64,000 nucleotides of DNA from Polynucleobacter finlandensis (GCF_018881755.1 NZ_JACVPS010000008.1:1-64000), one strand, 5' to 3'; counted from the first letter of the stretch, positions 8,202 to 16,001 are shown. Translations and numbers: made by a program. The notes: generated by a model not told the origin, from the sequence alone.

Positions 8202-8606
8202 TTGACAGCACCTTATAACATTAGCGACAACCCCCACAAAGGGAACCGCGGGCTCACCCGTGCATGGCATGCAGCAAAAAACTCTTGGTGTGGAATGGTC
8301 TATGCCTTTAATGAAGAAAGTGCTTTCAGACAAGAGCTCACGCTTTTAGTCATCCTTGTGCCGACCGCCCTATTCTTGCCAGTAAGCCATCTAGTCAAAG
8401 CGATTCTGATTTCATCCCTGATCTTGGTGCTAGTAGTTGAGTTATTAAATTCCAGTGTTGAGGCTGCGATTGATCGCATTTCTTTTGATCATCATGATCT
8501 ATCCAAAAGAGCTAAAGATTTTGGCTCTGCCGCTGTCATGCTGGCATTACTGATCTCCGCATTGCTTTGGCTCACCGTCTGCATCCCCCTTGTCTTTAAT
8601 TTGTAA
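8202..8606 (+). CDS. dgkA: Diacylglycerol kinase, DgkA family
   Basis: A 134-residue inner-membrane kinase that turns diacylglycerol into phosphatidic acid. Family residues are present: FRQE (E45), and ELLNSSVEAAID with E80, N83 and E87, the counterparts of E. coli E69, N72 and E76. Three hydrophobic helices follow the usual plan. The N-terminus is about 12 residues longer than usual, and the only usable start is TTG at 8202 with a poor ribosome site, 11 bases after agt, which suggests low translation. In this operon it would recycle diacylglycerol from PlcP that Agt has not used, or restore phospholipid when phosphate returns. Confidence 0.9.
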   Translation: MTAPYNISDNPHKGNRGLTRAWHAAKNSWCGMVYAFNEESAFRQELTLLVILVPTALFLPVSHLVKAILISSLILVLVVELLNSSVEAAIDRISFDHHDLSKRAKDFGSAAVMLALLISALLWLTVCIPLVFNL

Positions 8607-8648
8607 TAAATGCTCGCTACGATTAGCTATATATAAATAAGGTTAACC

Positions 8649-9578
8649 ATGTCCGATATTCCAAACCCATTCGCAGCACTTGATATGTTTGGCCCGCGCT
8701 TAAAAGACAAGCCGAAGAAAAGTAAATTAAGCCCTTTCAAGAAGCTCTTACCTAAAAAACTGGCAAAGAAACTATTCGGCAAAAAGTTTGCCACTAAGAC
8801 TCGTAATCAACTCATTTCAGTTGAAGAAGTTGCACCAACCGTTGCCATTGTCAAAGCTAAGAAGCCTGGCTTCCAAATTACTTGGGCTAGTAATTCCAGT
8901 GAAATTAAAGAAGCGCAGCGCTTACGCTACAAGGTATTTGCTGAAGAAATGGGTGCTAATTTAGCCGCCAGCTCTGAAGGTCTAGATGTAGATGAGTTTG
9001 ATGCCTACTGTGATCACCTACTCATTCGTGATCAAGAAACTTTAAAGGTTGTTGGAACCTATCGCGTTCTGCCTCCACATAAAGCGCAAGAAATTGGTCG
9101 CCTGTACTCTGATTCTGAATTTGATTTAACCCGCTTAAATCACCTCAGGCCAAAAATGGTTGAGCTGGGTAGATCTTGTGTTCACGCAGACTATCGTTCT
9201 GGCGCGGTCATCATGGCCCTCTGGAGCGGTCTTGCCCAGTACATGCAAAAGCACGAGTATGAAATCATGCTCGGTTGCGCAAGTATTCCGATGGGCGATG
9301 GTGGTCACTTTGCAGCTAGCCTGTATAACTCCTTAAGCAACGATCAAATGGCGCCAGTAGAAAACCATGCGTTTCCAAAGTTGCCATTGCCGCTAGACAA
9401 GCTTAATGGTGGCCTTCAAGTAGATCTTCCTCCACTCATCAAAGGTTATCTCAAGATAGGCGCCAAGATTTGTAGTGCTCCTGCCTGGGATCCTGATTTC
9501 AATACCGCAGATTTGTTAACGATGATGCGCTTGTCAGATATCAATCCACGCTATGCCAAGCACTTCTTAGGACAATAA
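8649..9578 (+). CDS. olsB: OlsB-like N-acyltransferase (GNAT, hemolysin-like family)
   Basis: A 309-residue acyltransferase of the COG3176/OlsB family, which attaches a 3-hydroxy fatty acid from acyl-ACP to an amino acid (ornithine in the studied cases), the first step of ornithine-lipid synthesis. Family blocks are EAQRLRYKVFAEEMGA (about residues 95-110), GLDVDEFDAYCDHLLIRD, VVGTYRVLPP, VELGRSCVHADYR and LGCASIPMGDG. Unusually, residues 15-60 form a very Lys-rich, probably membrane-binding extension. A good AAGG site supports the ATG. It closes the plcP-agt-dgkA set, and an OlsA-like enzyme lies across the divergent promoter. The amino acid accepted is inferred. Confidence 0.8.
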   Translation: MSDIPNPFAALDMFGPRLKDKPKKSKLSPFKKLLPKKLAKKLFGKKFATKTRNQLISVEEVAPTVAIVKAKKPGFQITWASNSSEIKEAQRLRYKVFAEEMGANLAASSEGLDVDEFDAYCDHLLIRDQETLKVVGTYRVLPPHKAQEIGRLYSDSEFDLTRLNHLRPKMVELGRSCVHADYRSGAVIMALWSGLAQYMQKHEYEIMLGCASIPMGDGGHFAASLYNSLSNDQMAPVENHAFPKLPLPLDKLNGGLQVDLPPLIKGYLKIGAKICSAPAWDPDFNTADLLTMMRLSDINPRYAKHFLGQ

Positions 9579-9583
9579 AGAAA

Positions 9584-9600
9584 GGGCTTATTTCAAGCCC
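9584..9600. terminator. Hairpin between convergent olsB and ppx
   Basis: GGGCTT (9584-9589) pairs with AAGCCC (9595-9600) around a six-base loop, flanked by AAA before and CTTTA after. It overlaps the ppx stop codon and lies 6 bases after olsB, so it could end transcription in both directions, though the U-tracts are short. Confidence 0.4.
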
Positions 9601-11132
9601 ACTTTATAAGAGCGGCCGATGCGTTCCCATTCGGCCGCTTCTTTTTGTAGACTAAATTCTGTTAATGGGTGTTCATTAGCCCAATCTTTCGACAAGCTCA
9701 CCGCATACGAACCATCGTGTTCCGAGATCTTGACCTTAGGAAGATCGCCATCACTTCTGCCACGGCATAAGACTTGAGCTAGTCGCAAACAAAATAGCAT
9801 GCGCCAGTCATGAAAGCTGGCATTGTTTGCCAACTTTCCGAGTTTGCCAGCATGTCCAATGAGTAATGCCGCCAAGCGTGCTTGATCATTTTTTGAGAAC
9901 CCCGGCATATCCGCATTGCCAGCAATATAAGCAGAGTGCTTGTGATAGCCATTATGAGAAATCGATAATCCAATCTCATGCAGATTTGCAGCCCATTGCA
10001 ATAAAGCAATATTGTCTGAGCGGCTCTCGAATTCAGATTTAGGTAGTTGTGCCAAAAAATCGCCAGCAAGATTGCCCACACGATGCGCCTGCTCGCGATC
10101 AACGTCGTAGCGCTGCATAAATTGCTCAACGGTGACATAGCGCATGTCATGGTGTTGCGACCTGCCTAGTAAGTCATACAAGACGCCAATACGCAAAGCA
10201 GCGTCCGTCACTTCCATGGACTCAATGCCCAACTCGTCAAAGACGGCAATCATGATTGCTAAGCCGCCGGGCCAAACTGCCCTTCGTTCGTCCTTCAGAC
10301 CTGGCAACTCAACCTGATTCACATGTTCGTATTTAAGCAGGTGCTTTTTCATGGCTCGTAAGCCATCCCGCGTGATCAAGCCACCTGTGCCATTTGCCCG
10401 ACTCTCGGGGTTAAAATTATTTTCCGCAATGAGATCGGCCAATGCTCTAGCTGTACCCGATGATCCAATAACTTGTTTCCAGCCACTCTTGAGATAAGCT
10501 CCCGAGATCACCTGAATTTCTCTACGAGCGGCTAACTCAGCTTCTTTGAAAGCATGGGCATCAATATTGCCCTTCGGAAAGAAGCGCATGCTATGAGAAA
10601 CGCAGCCAATATAAAGACTCTCCATCAGCCTAGGCTCGTAACTCTTACCAATAATCAGTTCAGTAGAGCCGCCGCCAATATCCACCACCAAACGGTTACC
10701 GTGAACAGCAGGCACCTCATGCGCTGCGCCAATGTAAATTAAGCGAGCCTCCTCTACCCCAGCGATAATCTCAATCGGAAAGCCTAAAGCCTCTTCCGCA
10801 TCCTTGATGAACTGCGGCGCATTTTTAGCCACCCGTAATGTGTTGGTAGCAACTGCGCGCACCCTCGTGGGATCAAACCCCCGAATGCGCTCACCAAAGC
10901 GGCGTATGGCTGTTAATCCCCGCTGGTAAGCGTCATTACCTAATAACTTGTTGTCTGTGAGACCTGCGGCAATACGCACCGTTTCACGCAAAGTGTCGAT
11001 CGGACGTATCTGAGTACCTGAAGGTGTATTGACCACTTGCGCCACCAGCATCCGAAAGCTATTCGAGCCAAGATCCACTGCTGCAACAAGATCTGAATCA
11101 TTAAACCGAAGATCGACTGGATTGGCTGCCAA
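9588..11132 (-). CDS. ppx: Exopolyphosphatase (Ppx/GppA family)
   Basis: A 514-residue actin-fold phosphatase that removes terminal phosphate from polyphosphate or pppGpp. Motifs are AAVDLGSNSFRMLVAQ (about residues 17-32), GVEEARLIYIGA (about 129), LVVDIGGGSTELIIG (about 147) and GSSGTARAL, followed by a C-terminal HD-like region (NLHEIGLSISHNGYHKHS). The length fits Ppx with its C-terminal domain rather than short GppA. The start is TTG with AGGGA five bases before it. It is convergent with olsB; degenerate PhoB-like repeats lie about 35 bases upstream. In related Burkholderiales ppx usually follows ppk1 after phoR, but ppk1 is absent here. Confidence 0.92.
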   Translation of the reverse strand: MAANPVDLRFNDSDLVAAVDLGSNSFRMLVAQVVNTPSGTQIRPIDTLRETVRIAAGLTDNKLLGNDAYQRGLTAIRRFGERIRGFDPTRVRAVATNTLRVAKNAPQFIKDAEEALGFPIEIIAGVEEARLIYIGAAHEVPAVHGNRLVVDIGGGSTELIIGKSYEPRLMESLYIGCVSHSMRFFPKGNIDAHAFKEAELAARREIQVISGAYLKSGWKQVIGSSGTARALADLIAENNFNPESRANGTGGLITRDGLRAMKKHLLKYEHVNQVELPGLKDERRAVWPGGLAIMIAVFDELGIESMEVTDAALRIGVLYDLLGRSQHHDMRYVTVEQFMQRYDVDREQAHRVGNLAGDFLAQLPKSEFESRSDNIALLQWAANLHEIGLSISHNGYHKHSAYIAGNADMPGFSKNDQARLAALLIGHAGKLGKLANNASFHDWRMLFCLRLAQVLCRGRSDGDLPKVKISEHDGSYAVSLSKDWANEHPLTEFSLQKEAAEWERIGRSYKVGLK

Positions 11133-11166
11133 AATATTCCCTGTGGAAAGATACGCTTAATTGAAT

Positions 11167-11210
11167 ATGTCTATTTTATGTAAGAAGCATGACAAATTCA
11201 TGAAATTACT
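11167..11210 (-). promoter_or_regulatory. Degenerate 11-bp-phased PhoB-like repeats upstream of ppx
   Basis: On the plus strand ATG occurs at 11167, 11178, 11189 and 11200. These start four 11-base units (ATGTCTATTTT, ATGTAAGAAGC, ATGACAAATTC, ATGAAATTACT) that read on the minus strand as variants of CTGTCAT. The best unit is TTGTCAT; the others match 4-5 of 7. A TATCTT-like -10 follows about 13 bases beyond. The phase is right but the match is weak. Confidence 0.4.
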
Positions 11211-11233
11211 GCGTAGTCTACTGGGGAAAGGGT

Positions 11234-11440
11234 TTAGGCGGCTAAATTTTGCTCGGAACTTGAACAATCTACATTGCCATAGCTACAGAAAATGCAACAA
11301 TCGCCTGACTTGGTTTTCAGAATGCCGCTACAAGATGGGCAACGATAAAACTGCTGAGATGAGCCTTCTGGAATCTCAAGAGCCTCGGTAGCTTTGCAGT
11401 GGGGACAAGTAATGACGGAGTTCAATATTGGGGTTTTCAC
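11234..11440 (-). CDS. GDCCVxC-type zinc-ribbon small protein
   Basis: A short Cys-rich protein with CPHC, CPSC, then GDCCIFCSYGNVDC, the signature of the GDCCVxC putative (seleno)protein family, here with Cys rather than selenocysteine. Function is unknown; metal or redox binding is likely from the Cys pairs. The frame is open up to 11551, where a GTG overlaps the DUF2252 stop, but homologues begin close before the first CPHC, so GTG at 11440 or TTG at 11425 (about 60-68 residues) is more likely. Neither has a clear ribosome site, so expression may depend on coupling to the upstream DUF2252 gene or be poor. Confidence 0.65.
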   Translation of the reverse strand: MKTPILNSVITCPHCKATEALEIPEGSSQQFYRCPSCSGILKTKSGDCCIFCSYGNVDCSSSEQNLAA

Positions 11441-11550
11441 AGGCAGATAGTGAACTGCAAATATTTCAGGAATAAGACAAGGCCTCAACAAGCCATTTAG
11501 TCGGTAGTGCTGGGGCTCCAGAAAGCCTGATTGACATACGCTAGTCCCCA

Positions 11551-13008
11551 CTAGAGAGTATTTTTCTTGGCGACCTTGAGTTTTCCAGACTTGACTGCTT
11601 CACAAAATACGGCATAGTCAGCCTGATTCTGTTTTGAATAGGCCTTAGCAAATTCATATAAGGCCTTATCCAACTCCTTGGATTGACCACAATAGCCCGC
11701 GATCGTGGCAGGATCACCAGAGCGGGCATGACCTAAGGCTAAAGCCCACCCAAATAACTTCGCATAGTCAGGAAAGGTTTCTAAAGTGACGCCGCCAGAA
11801 CCAACGGCAATGCCGCCCTTCATATCGCGCAATTGTCTTAAATAAAAGTCCTGAGTATCCCCAGCGTGATTATTAACAGCACCAAAGCCTAAAAAGATAT
11901 CTGGCGCTCCTTGTAACAGTCTTTGACCCGCAACCACGCGGTGACCCATATTGGGATGCACCGACTCCCCAAGATAGGGAGTTAGGACTGATTTTTGAGC
12001 TTCTTTATATTGCAAAAATAAAGGGTCATTTTCACCATTACCTTCGAAATATAAAACCATGCAGGTCGTTCCGACAGAACCTACTCCGACTATTTTTCTA
12101 GCGAAATCCTTAAGCGAATAGCGACCAAACAAAACCTGCCTATCAGCCAACAATGAGTGTACATAACTTGAGACCGCTTGAGACGCTAGCTTCTTAAATG
12201 CGACTCCGTGAAGGCCTTTCTTAAGATGCTCAATTAAGGGAGGTCTATTAATGATTTTACGATTCTTGCCAACCAGGGTTGTGAGCTTGGCCAATACCTG
12301 AATATTGCCCTGCCCTTTCGTTTCCTTTAAGTAAGTGTCCAATGTTTTTTGGTGGGTCTTACTGAAATGCTTACGAATATCTTTCTCACCAATAAATTGC
12401 TGAGCCAAATTAAGGTATGGCATTTGCGCATATTGGGCCATTCGCTTCTGATATTCAGAGCTAATGTGATGTACCAGCTTTTTGCCGAGGGCCTCACTGC
12501 CCCCCATGCTTTCACAAGCAATCACGGCGCTGGCGACCAATCGCTTGATATCCCACTCCCAGCTTCCCGGTAAAGTCTCATCAAAATCATTGATGCCAAA
12601 AACCAGGCGATGCTCTGCAGTACCAAACAATCCGAAGTTGGAAACGTGCATATCGCCACACAATTGAACCGTGATATCAGTAGTTGCTTGATTAGCAAGA
12701 TCCTGTGCCATGATGGCGGCACCGCCACGGTAGAAGGCAAAGGGAGATTGAAGCATGCGCTCGTAGCGAATTGGTATCAAGGCTTCATTACGACTCTTGG
12801 CCTGCTTCTGAAGCACTTCAATGGGATTAATGCGGTGTTTAGGTGGAGCGTAAGTGCCCTGCTCTAGAAAGGTTACTTTTTTACGCAAGGCCTTACCAGC
12901 GGCAACTCGTTTTTTAATGCTGGACTGATCAGCCATAAAGGGCTCTGGTGGATTTAGCCTGGAAACCTTTGCAACCGGAGATTGAATGATTTTTTTAACA
13001 GAAGACAT
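11551..13008 (-). CDS. DUF2252 family protein, kinase-like fold
   Basis: A 485-residue protein of unknown function. It carries the DUF2252 blocks RMLQSPFAFYRGGAAIMAQDL (R, F, R, G key), CGDMHVSNFGLFG and VFGINDFDETLPGSWEWDIKRLVAS. GDMHVSN and NDFDE look like the catalytic loop and metal-binding DFG/DFD element of aminoglycoside-phosphotransferase-like kinases, so a small-molecule or protein kinase activity is possible but unproven. The conserved R-T-C region around VGVGSVGTTCMVLYF and the H-A-R near ALGHARSGD also fit the family. It shares a strand with the GDCCVxC gene and lies between ppx and the mgtC-like gene. Confidence 0.85.
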   Translation of the reverse strand: MSSVKKIIQSPVAKVSRLNPPEPFMADQSSIKKRVAAGKALRKKVTFLEQGTYAPPKHRINPIEVLQKQAKSRNEALIPIRYERMLQSPFAFYRGGAAIMAQDLANQATTDITVQLCGDMHVSNFGLFGTAEHRLVFGINDFDETLPGSWEWDIKRLVASAVIACESMGGSEALGKKLVHHISSEYQKRMAQYAQMPYLNLAQQFIGEKDIRKHFSKTHQKTLDTYLKETKGQGNIQVLAKLTTLVGKNRKIINRPPLIEHLKKGLHGVAFKKLASQAVSSYVHSLLADRQVLFGRYSLKDFARKIVGVGSVGTTCMVLYFEGNGENDPLFLQYKEAQKSVLTPYLGESVHPNMGHRVVAGQRLLQGAPDIFLGFGAVNNHAGDTQDFYLRQLRDMKGGIAVGSGGVTLETFPDYAKLFGWALALGHARSGDPATIAGYCGQSKELDKALYEFAKAYSKQNQADYAVFCEAVKSGKLKVAKKNTL

Positions 13009-13136
13009 GATGACTCTTATTGGGGGAATATCTTATGTTACCCCGATGCGATCTGCGGTTGCGTTAACAAAGTCCGGAAGTATGTTGTTAAGATAAGTAA
13101 ATACGGCAGAATTAACGCCATGCATAAGGATTTGAA

Positions 13137-13616
13137 ATGGAACAATGGGATTTGTATTGCAATATCGCCATTCGCCTGGCTTTAGCCCTCTTAGTAGGAA
13201 CCATCCTCGGCCTTAACCGATGGCTCCACCATAAATCCGCTGGGATCCGAACGCATAGCCTGGTTGCCATTGGGTCAGCCACAGCCATCATGCTGATCAG
13301 CGACTTTGTAAAAGATGATGCTCAAGCAGTTAGTCGGGTATTGCAGGGGCTGATTACTGGACTTGGATTTCTAGGTGCTGGGGTCATTATTCGGGAGCGA
13401 AGCTCACAAAAGATTCATGGGCTAACTACTGCTGCCAGTCTCTGGTCATGCGCATTGATCGGCGCGGCATTTGGGGGTGGGCAGTTTGTCCTTGGCGGCC
13501 TAGCACTGGCGACTATCTTGCTCACCCTAGTGATTGGGGGGCCTCTAGAGCGGCTAGCCTCCAAACTTACTGGGATTAAGCAGGAATCCGAGGTTTCAAC
13601 AGATCGAGACCAGTAA
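13137..13616 (+). CDS. MgtC/SapB family membrane protein, short form
   Basis: A 159-residue membrane protein matching the N-terminal MgtC domain: RLALALLVGTILGLNR (about residues 10-25), GIRTHSLVAIGSA (about 36), GLGFLGAGVIIRER (about 76-89) and GLTTAASLWSCALIGAAFGGG. About four to five hydrophobic segments are present. The cytoplasmic C-terminal domain of virulence MgtC is missing, as in many environmental members. The family is tied to growth in low magnesium and acid; in Salmonella MgtC also raises phosphate uptake through PhoR. Here it lies 300 bases from phoR on the opposite strand, so a phosphate link is possible but only inferred. Confidence 0.88.
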   Translation: MEQWDLYCNIAIRLALALLVGTILGLNRWLHHKSAGIRTHSLVAIGSATAIMLISDFVKDDAQAVSRVLQGLITGLGFLGAGVIIRERSSQKIHGLTTAASLWSCALIGAAFGGGQFVLGGLALATILLTLVIGGPLERLASKLTGIKQESEVSTDRDQ

Positions 13617-13697
13617 ACCCATGATGCGGGTAAAAAGTACTTTTGTCATATTAGTTTGGTAGCATTCCCAAAATCAGCAATCTAAATAGATAAAGTC

Positions 13698-13898
13698 ATG
13701 AGCAAATATCAGTACGAAGACGCCGTTAAGCAACTCCAGGATTCTGGGAGTATTGGCTTGCAAGACTTTAAAAATCTTTCCTACGAAGATTTGAATGAAC
13801 TTTTAGAAGAAATCAAAGTCTGGTGTCTCTACGCAAACGGCAAAGCAGACAAGCTGCCTAAAGAATCTAAAAAGAAAAAGAAAAAGAAAAAAGATTGA
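13698..13898 (+). CDS. Small acidic-then-lysine-tailed protein, unknown
   Basis: A 66-residue protein that I do not recognise. It is helical and acidic (YEDLNELLEEIKVW around residues 36-49) and ends in a run of eight lysines plus Asp. It has a start ATG but only a weak upstream purine stretch. It stands between the mgtC-like gene (81 bases before) and convergent phoR. The A-rich codon run for lysines (13868-13895) could affect translation. It may be a small nucleic-acid- or membrane-binding protein; nothing more is supported. Confidence 0.55.
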   Translation: MSKYQYEDAVKQLQDSGSIGLQDFKNLSYEDLNELLEEIKVWCLYANGKADKLPKESKKKKKKKKD

Positions 13899-13921
13899 GG
13901 GTAAAGCGCTGCGGCTAATGC

Positions 13922-15220
13922 TTATTCGCTAACCCGCTCTTTAGGGAAGCGCAAAGTAAAGGTGCTACCCTTTCCAGCCGTACTTTCAATGACAAGTTGA
14001 GCTTGATGACGATTGGCAATATGTTTGACAATCGCCAAACCAAGTCCAGTGCCACCAGTATCCCTAGAGCGGCTTCTGTCTACTCGATAGAATCTTTCCG
14101 TCAAGCGCGGCAAATGCTCTGAAGAAATGCCTGGCCCCGTATCAGCTACAGAAAACTCTCCCTGTCCTTGTGGGTTCACGCTCCACTTGGCGCTGACCGA
14201 TCCAACATCCGGTGTATACCGGATGGCATTGGATACTAGGTTGCTAAAGGCCGATAAGAGTTCACGCTCATCGCCCATTAATTTACAAGGAGTGGTGGTT
14301 TCAAAATTGAGCGCATGTCTTCCGTGCGACAAAGCTTCAGCATCATTTTTTAATAAAGCCATCATCGTGGGGATTTGCACGACCTGCATAGGCGCCGGCA
14401 AGGTATTAGACTCTAGATTTGCTAGGGTTAGCAGGTCCTCAACTAAGCTTTTCATACGCTGGGCTTGCGACATCATCATGTCGAAATACTGATCTCTCTG
14501 TGACTTTTCTAACTCAAGAGACTGGACGGTTTCTAAAAAACCCATCAATACTGTAATTGGCGTTCTCATTTCGTGAGAAACATTTGCCACGAAGTCACGC
14601 CGCATGGCATCTGCTTTTTGTAAATCGGTGACATCTTGCACTAATAACAGGTGACGCTTATCGCCAAAAGGAAAAGCCTGGATCATCAGGCTTAAATTCG
14701 AATCCGAACCCATTCTTTCGAGCAACAAAGGATCTTCAAATTGGCGTTTATTTAAATACTGCACAAACTCAGGGCGACGAATTAAAAAATTAATTCTTTG
14801 CAAGGCATCGCGCTTAAAGTTCAAACCAAAGAAGCGTTCAGCAATAGCATTGCACCATTCAATTTGATCTTGATCGTCCAGCATGACGATACCGTTTGGT
14901 GAAGCTTGAAAAGCTTCGATAAATCGATCATGCTGTTGTTCGGTGACTCTAATTTGCTGCTTCAGATTGCGCACCAGGCGTTGCAATCTGAAAAACACCT
15001 CTTCCCAAAATCCACTAGGCAGCGGCATCGACTCGACGGTGTCTGCTAGCACGCACTTGCGTAAGCGGGCCAAATTAATGTAGGAGTAAACCAGTGGAAT
15101 GGCCAAAACAGCAATTCCAGCAGCAATGGCGATATTTTCACCCCAGTTGATCAGGGCGACGTAGGCGACAATAAATGCCAGGCAAACAATGAAGACGAAT
15201 CTACTTAAAGCGGATAGCAT
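13922..15220 (-). CDS. phoR: Phosphate regulon sensor histidine kinase PhoR
   Basis: A 432-residue inner-membrane sensor kinase that phosphorylates PhoB when phosphate is scarce. Two hydrophobic helices (about residues 5-48) have almost no periplasmic loop, as in PhoR. A PAS domain follows (about 98-195, ASPNGIVMLDDQDQIEWCN), then the HisKA box FVANVSHEMRTP with H216, and an ATPase domain with the N box (NLVSNAIRYTP), DTGPG and GGTGLGLAIVKH. It is the last gene of pstSCAB-phoU-phoB-phoR and lies 51 bases after phoB. Phosphate status probably reaches it through PstSCAB and PhoU rather than by direct sensing. Confidence 0.95.
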   Translation of the reverse strand: MLSALSRFVFIVCLAFIVAYVALINWGENIAIAAGIAVLAIPLVYSYINLARLRKCVLADTVESMPLPSGFWEEVFFRLQRLVRNLKQQIRVTEQQHDRFIEAFQASPNGIVMLDDQDQIEWCNAIAERFFGLNFKRDALQRINFLIRRPEFVQYLNKRQFEDPLLLERMGSDSNLSLMIQAFPFGDKRHLLLVQDVTDLQKADAMRRDFVANVSHEMRTPITVLMGFLETVQSLELEKSQRDQYFDMMMSQAQRMKSLVEDLLTLANLESNTLPAPMQVVQIPTMMALLKNDAEALSHGRHALNFETTTPCKLMGDERELLSAFSNLVSNAIRYTPDVGSVSAKWSVNPQGQGEFSVADTGPGISSEHLPRLTERFYRVDRSRSRDTGGTGLGLAIVKHIANRHQAQLVIESTAGKGSTFTLRFPKERVSE

Positions 15221-15271
15221 GCCGCAATCTTAGAGCATTTGGGGTTTAAATGGAAAAAGCTCAAAAAGAGC

Positions 15272-15985
15272 TTAAGTCTGCGTGGGAGTCTTGGTAATAC
15301 GATAACCACTCCCGCGAACTGTCTCAATATAGCGATCGCAATCCATGGGGGCTAAGGCAGCCCTCAATCGCTTGATATGAACGTCAACAGTGCGCTCTTC
15401 AATATAGACCTCATTGCCCCAAACCTTATCCAAGAGATTGGTCCGGGAATGAACGCGTTCTGGATTTGCCATGAAAAATTGTAAGATCCGATATTCAGTG
15501 GGGCCAAGGGGAATTGGTTTGGGCTCCACATTCGGCCAAACGGCCAATACACGATGCGAGACAGGGTCTAGCTGTAACGGGCCGATAGCAAGAGGACCGG
15601 TTTCCTCTACGGGCGTTTGGCGGCGTAATAAAGCCTTTACTCTAGCAACCAACTCTTTAGGGGAAAAAGGTTTGGTGACGTAATCATCAGCCCCCGAATC
15701 CAACCCCAGAACTTTATCGGACTCTTCACTTTTAGCTGTGAGCATCAGGATGGGTAAAAACCGTGTGCGCTCGTTGGCACGCAGCTCTTTGGCAAACTGC
15801 ACGCCAGACTTACCTGGAAGCATCCAATCCAAAATCAATAAATTAGGAAGCTCATCGCGCATCATATTCAGCGCAACATCTGTTTGCATTGCCTTCTCAA
15901 CCTCAAATCCAGAATGAGTAAGATTAATGGCGATTAATTCTGCGATCGAAGGCTCATCTTCAACAACCAATATGCGATGGGTCAT
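15272..15985 (-). CDS. phoB: Phosphate regulon response regulator PhoB
   Basis: A 237-residue OmpR-family regulator. The receiver domain has the acidic pair E9/D10, phospho-acceptor D53 (LILDWMLPG) and the conserved Lys in DYVTKPFSPKEL. The C-terminal winged helix carries RTNLLDKVWG and ERTVDVHIKRLR. An upstream frame begins 11 codons earlier, inside the phoU end, but the canonical MTHRILVVEDE start at 15985 lies 16 bases before the phoU stop region and is preferred. It would bind the PhoB-box repeats seen before pstS, plcP and ppk2. Confidence 0.96.
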   Translation of the reverse strand: MTHRILVVEDEPSIAELIAINLTHSGFEVEKAMQTDVALNMMRDELPNLLILDWMLPGKSGVQFAKELRANERTRFLPILMLTAKSEESDKVLGLDSGADDYVTKPFSPKELVARVKALLRRQTPVEETGPLAIGPLQLDPVSHRVLAVWPNVEPKPIPLGPTEYRILQFFMANPERVHSRTNLLDKVWGNEVYIEERTVDVHIKRLRAALAPMDCDRYIETVRGSGYRITKTPTQT

Positions 15986-16001
15986 GTTTAAGCCCCAATA
16001 A

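Noticed and set aside
9779..10150. 123-residue open frame within ppx on the same strand in another frame
   Set aside because: Hydrophobic translation of a shifted frame inside a conserved gene; no ribosome site or family.
13640..13665. PhoB box before the small lysine-tailed gene (TTGTCATATTAG)
   Set aside because: Only one half-site is good; the unit 11 bases later (GTTTGGT) matches poorly.
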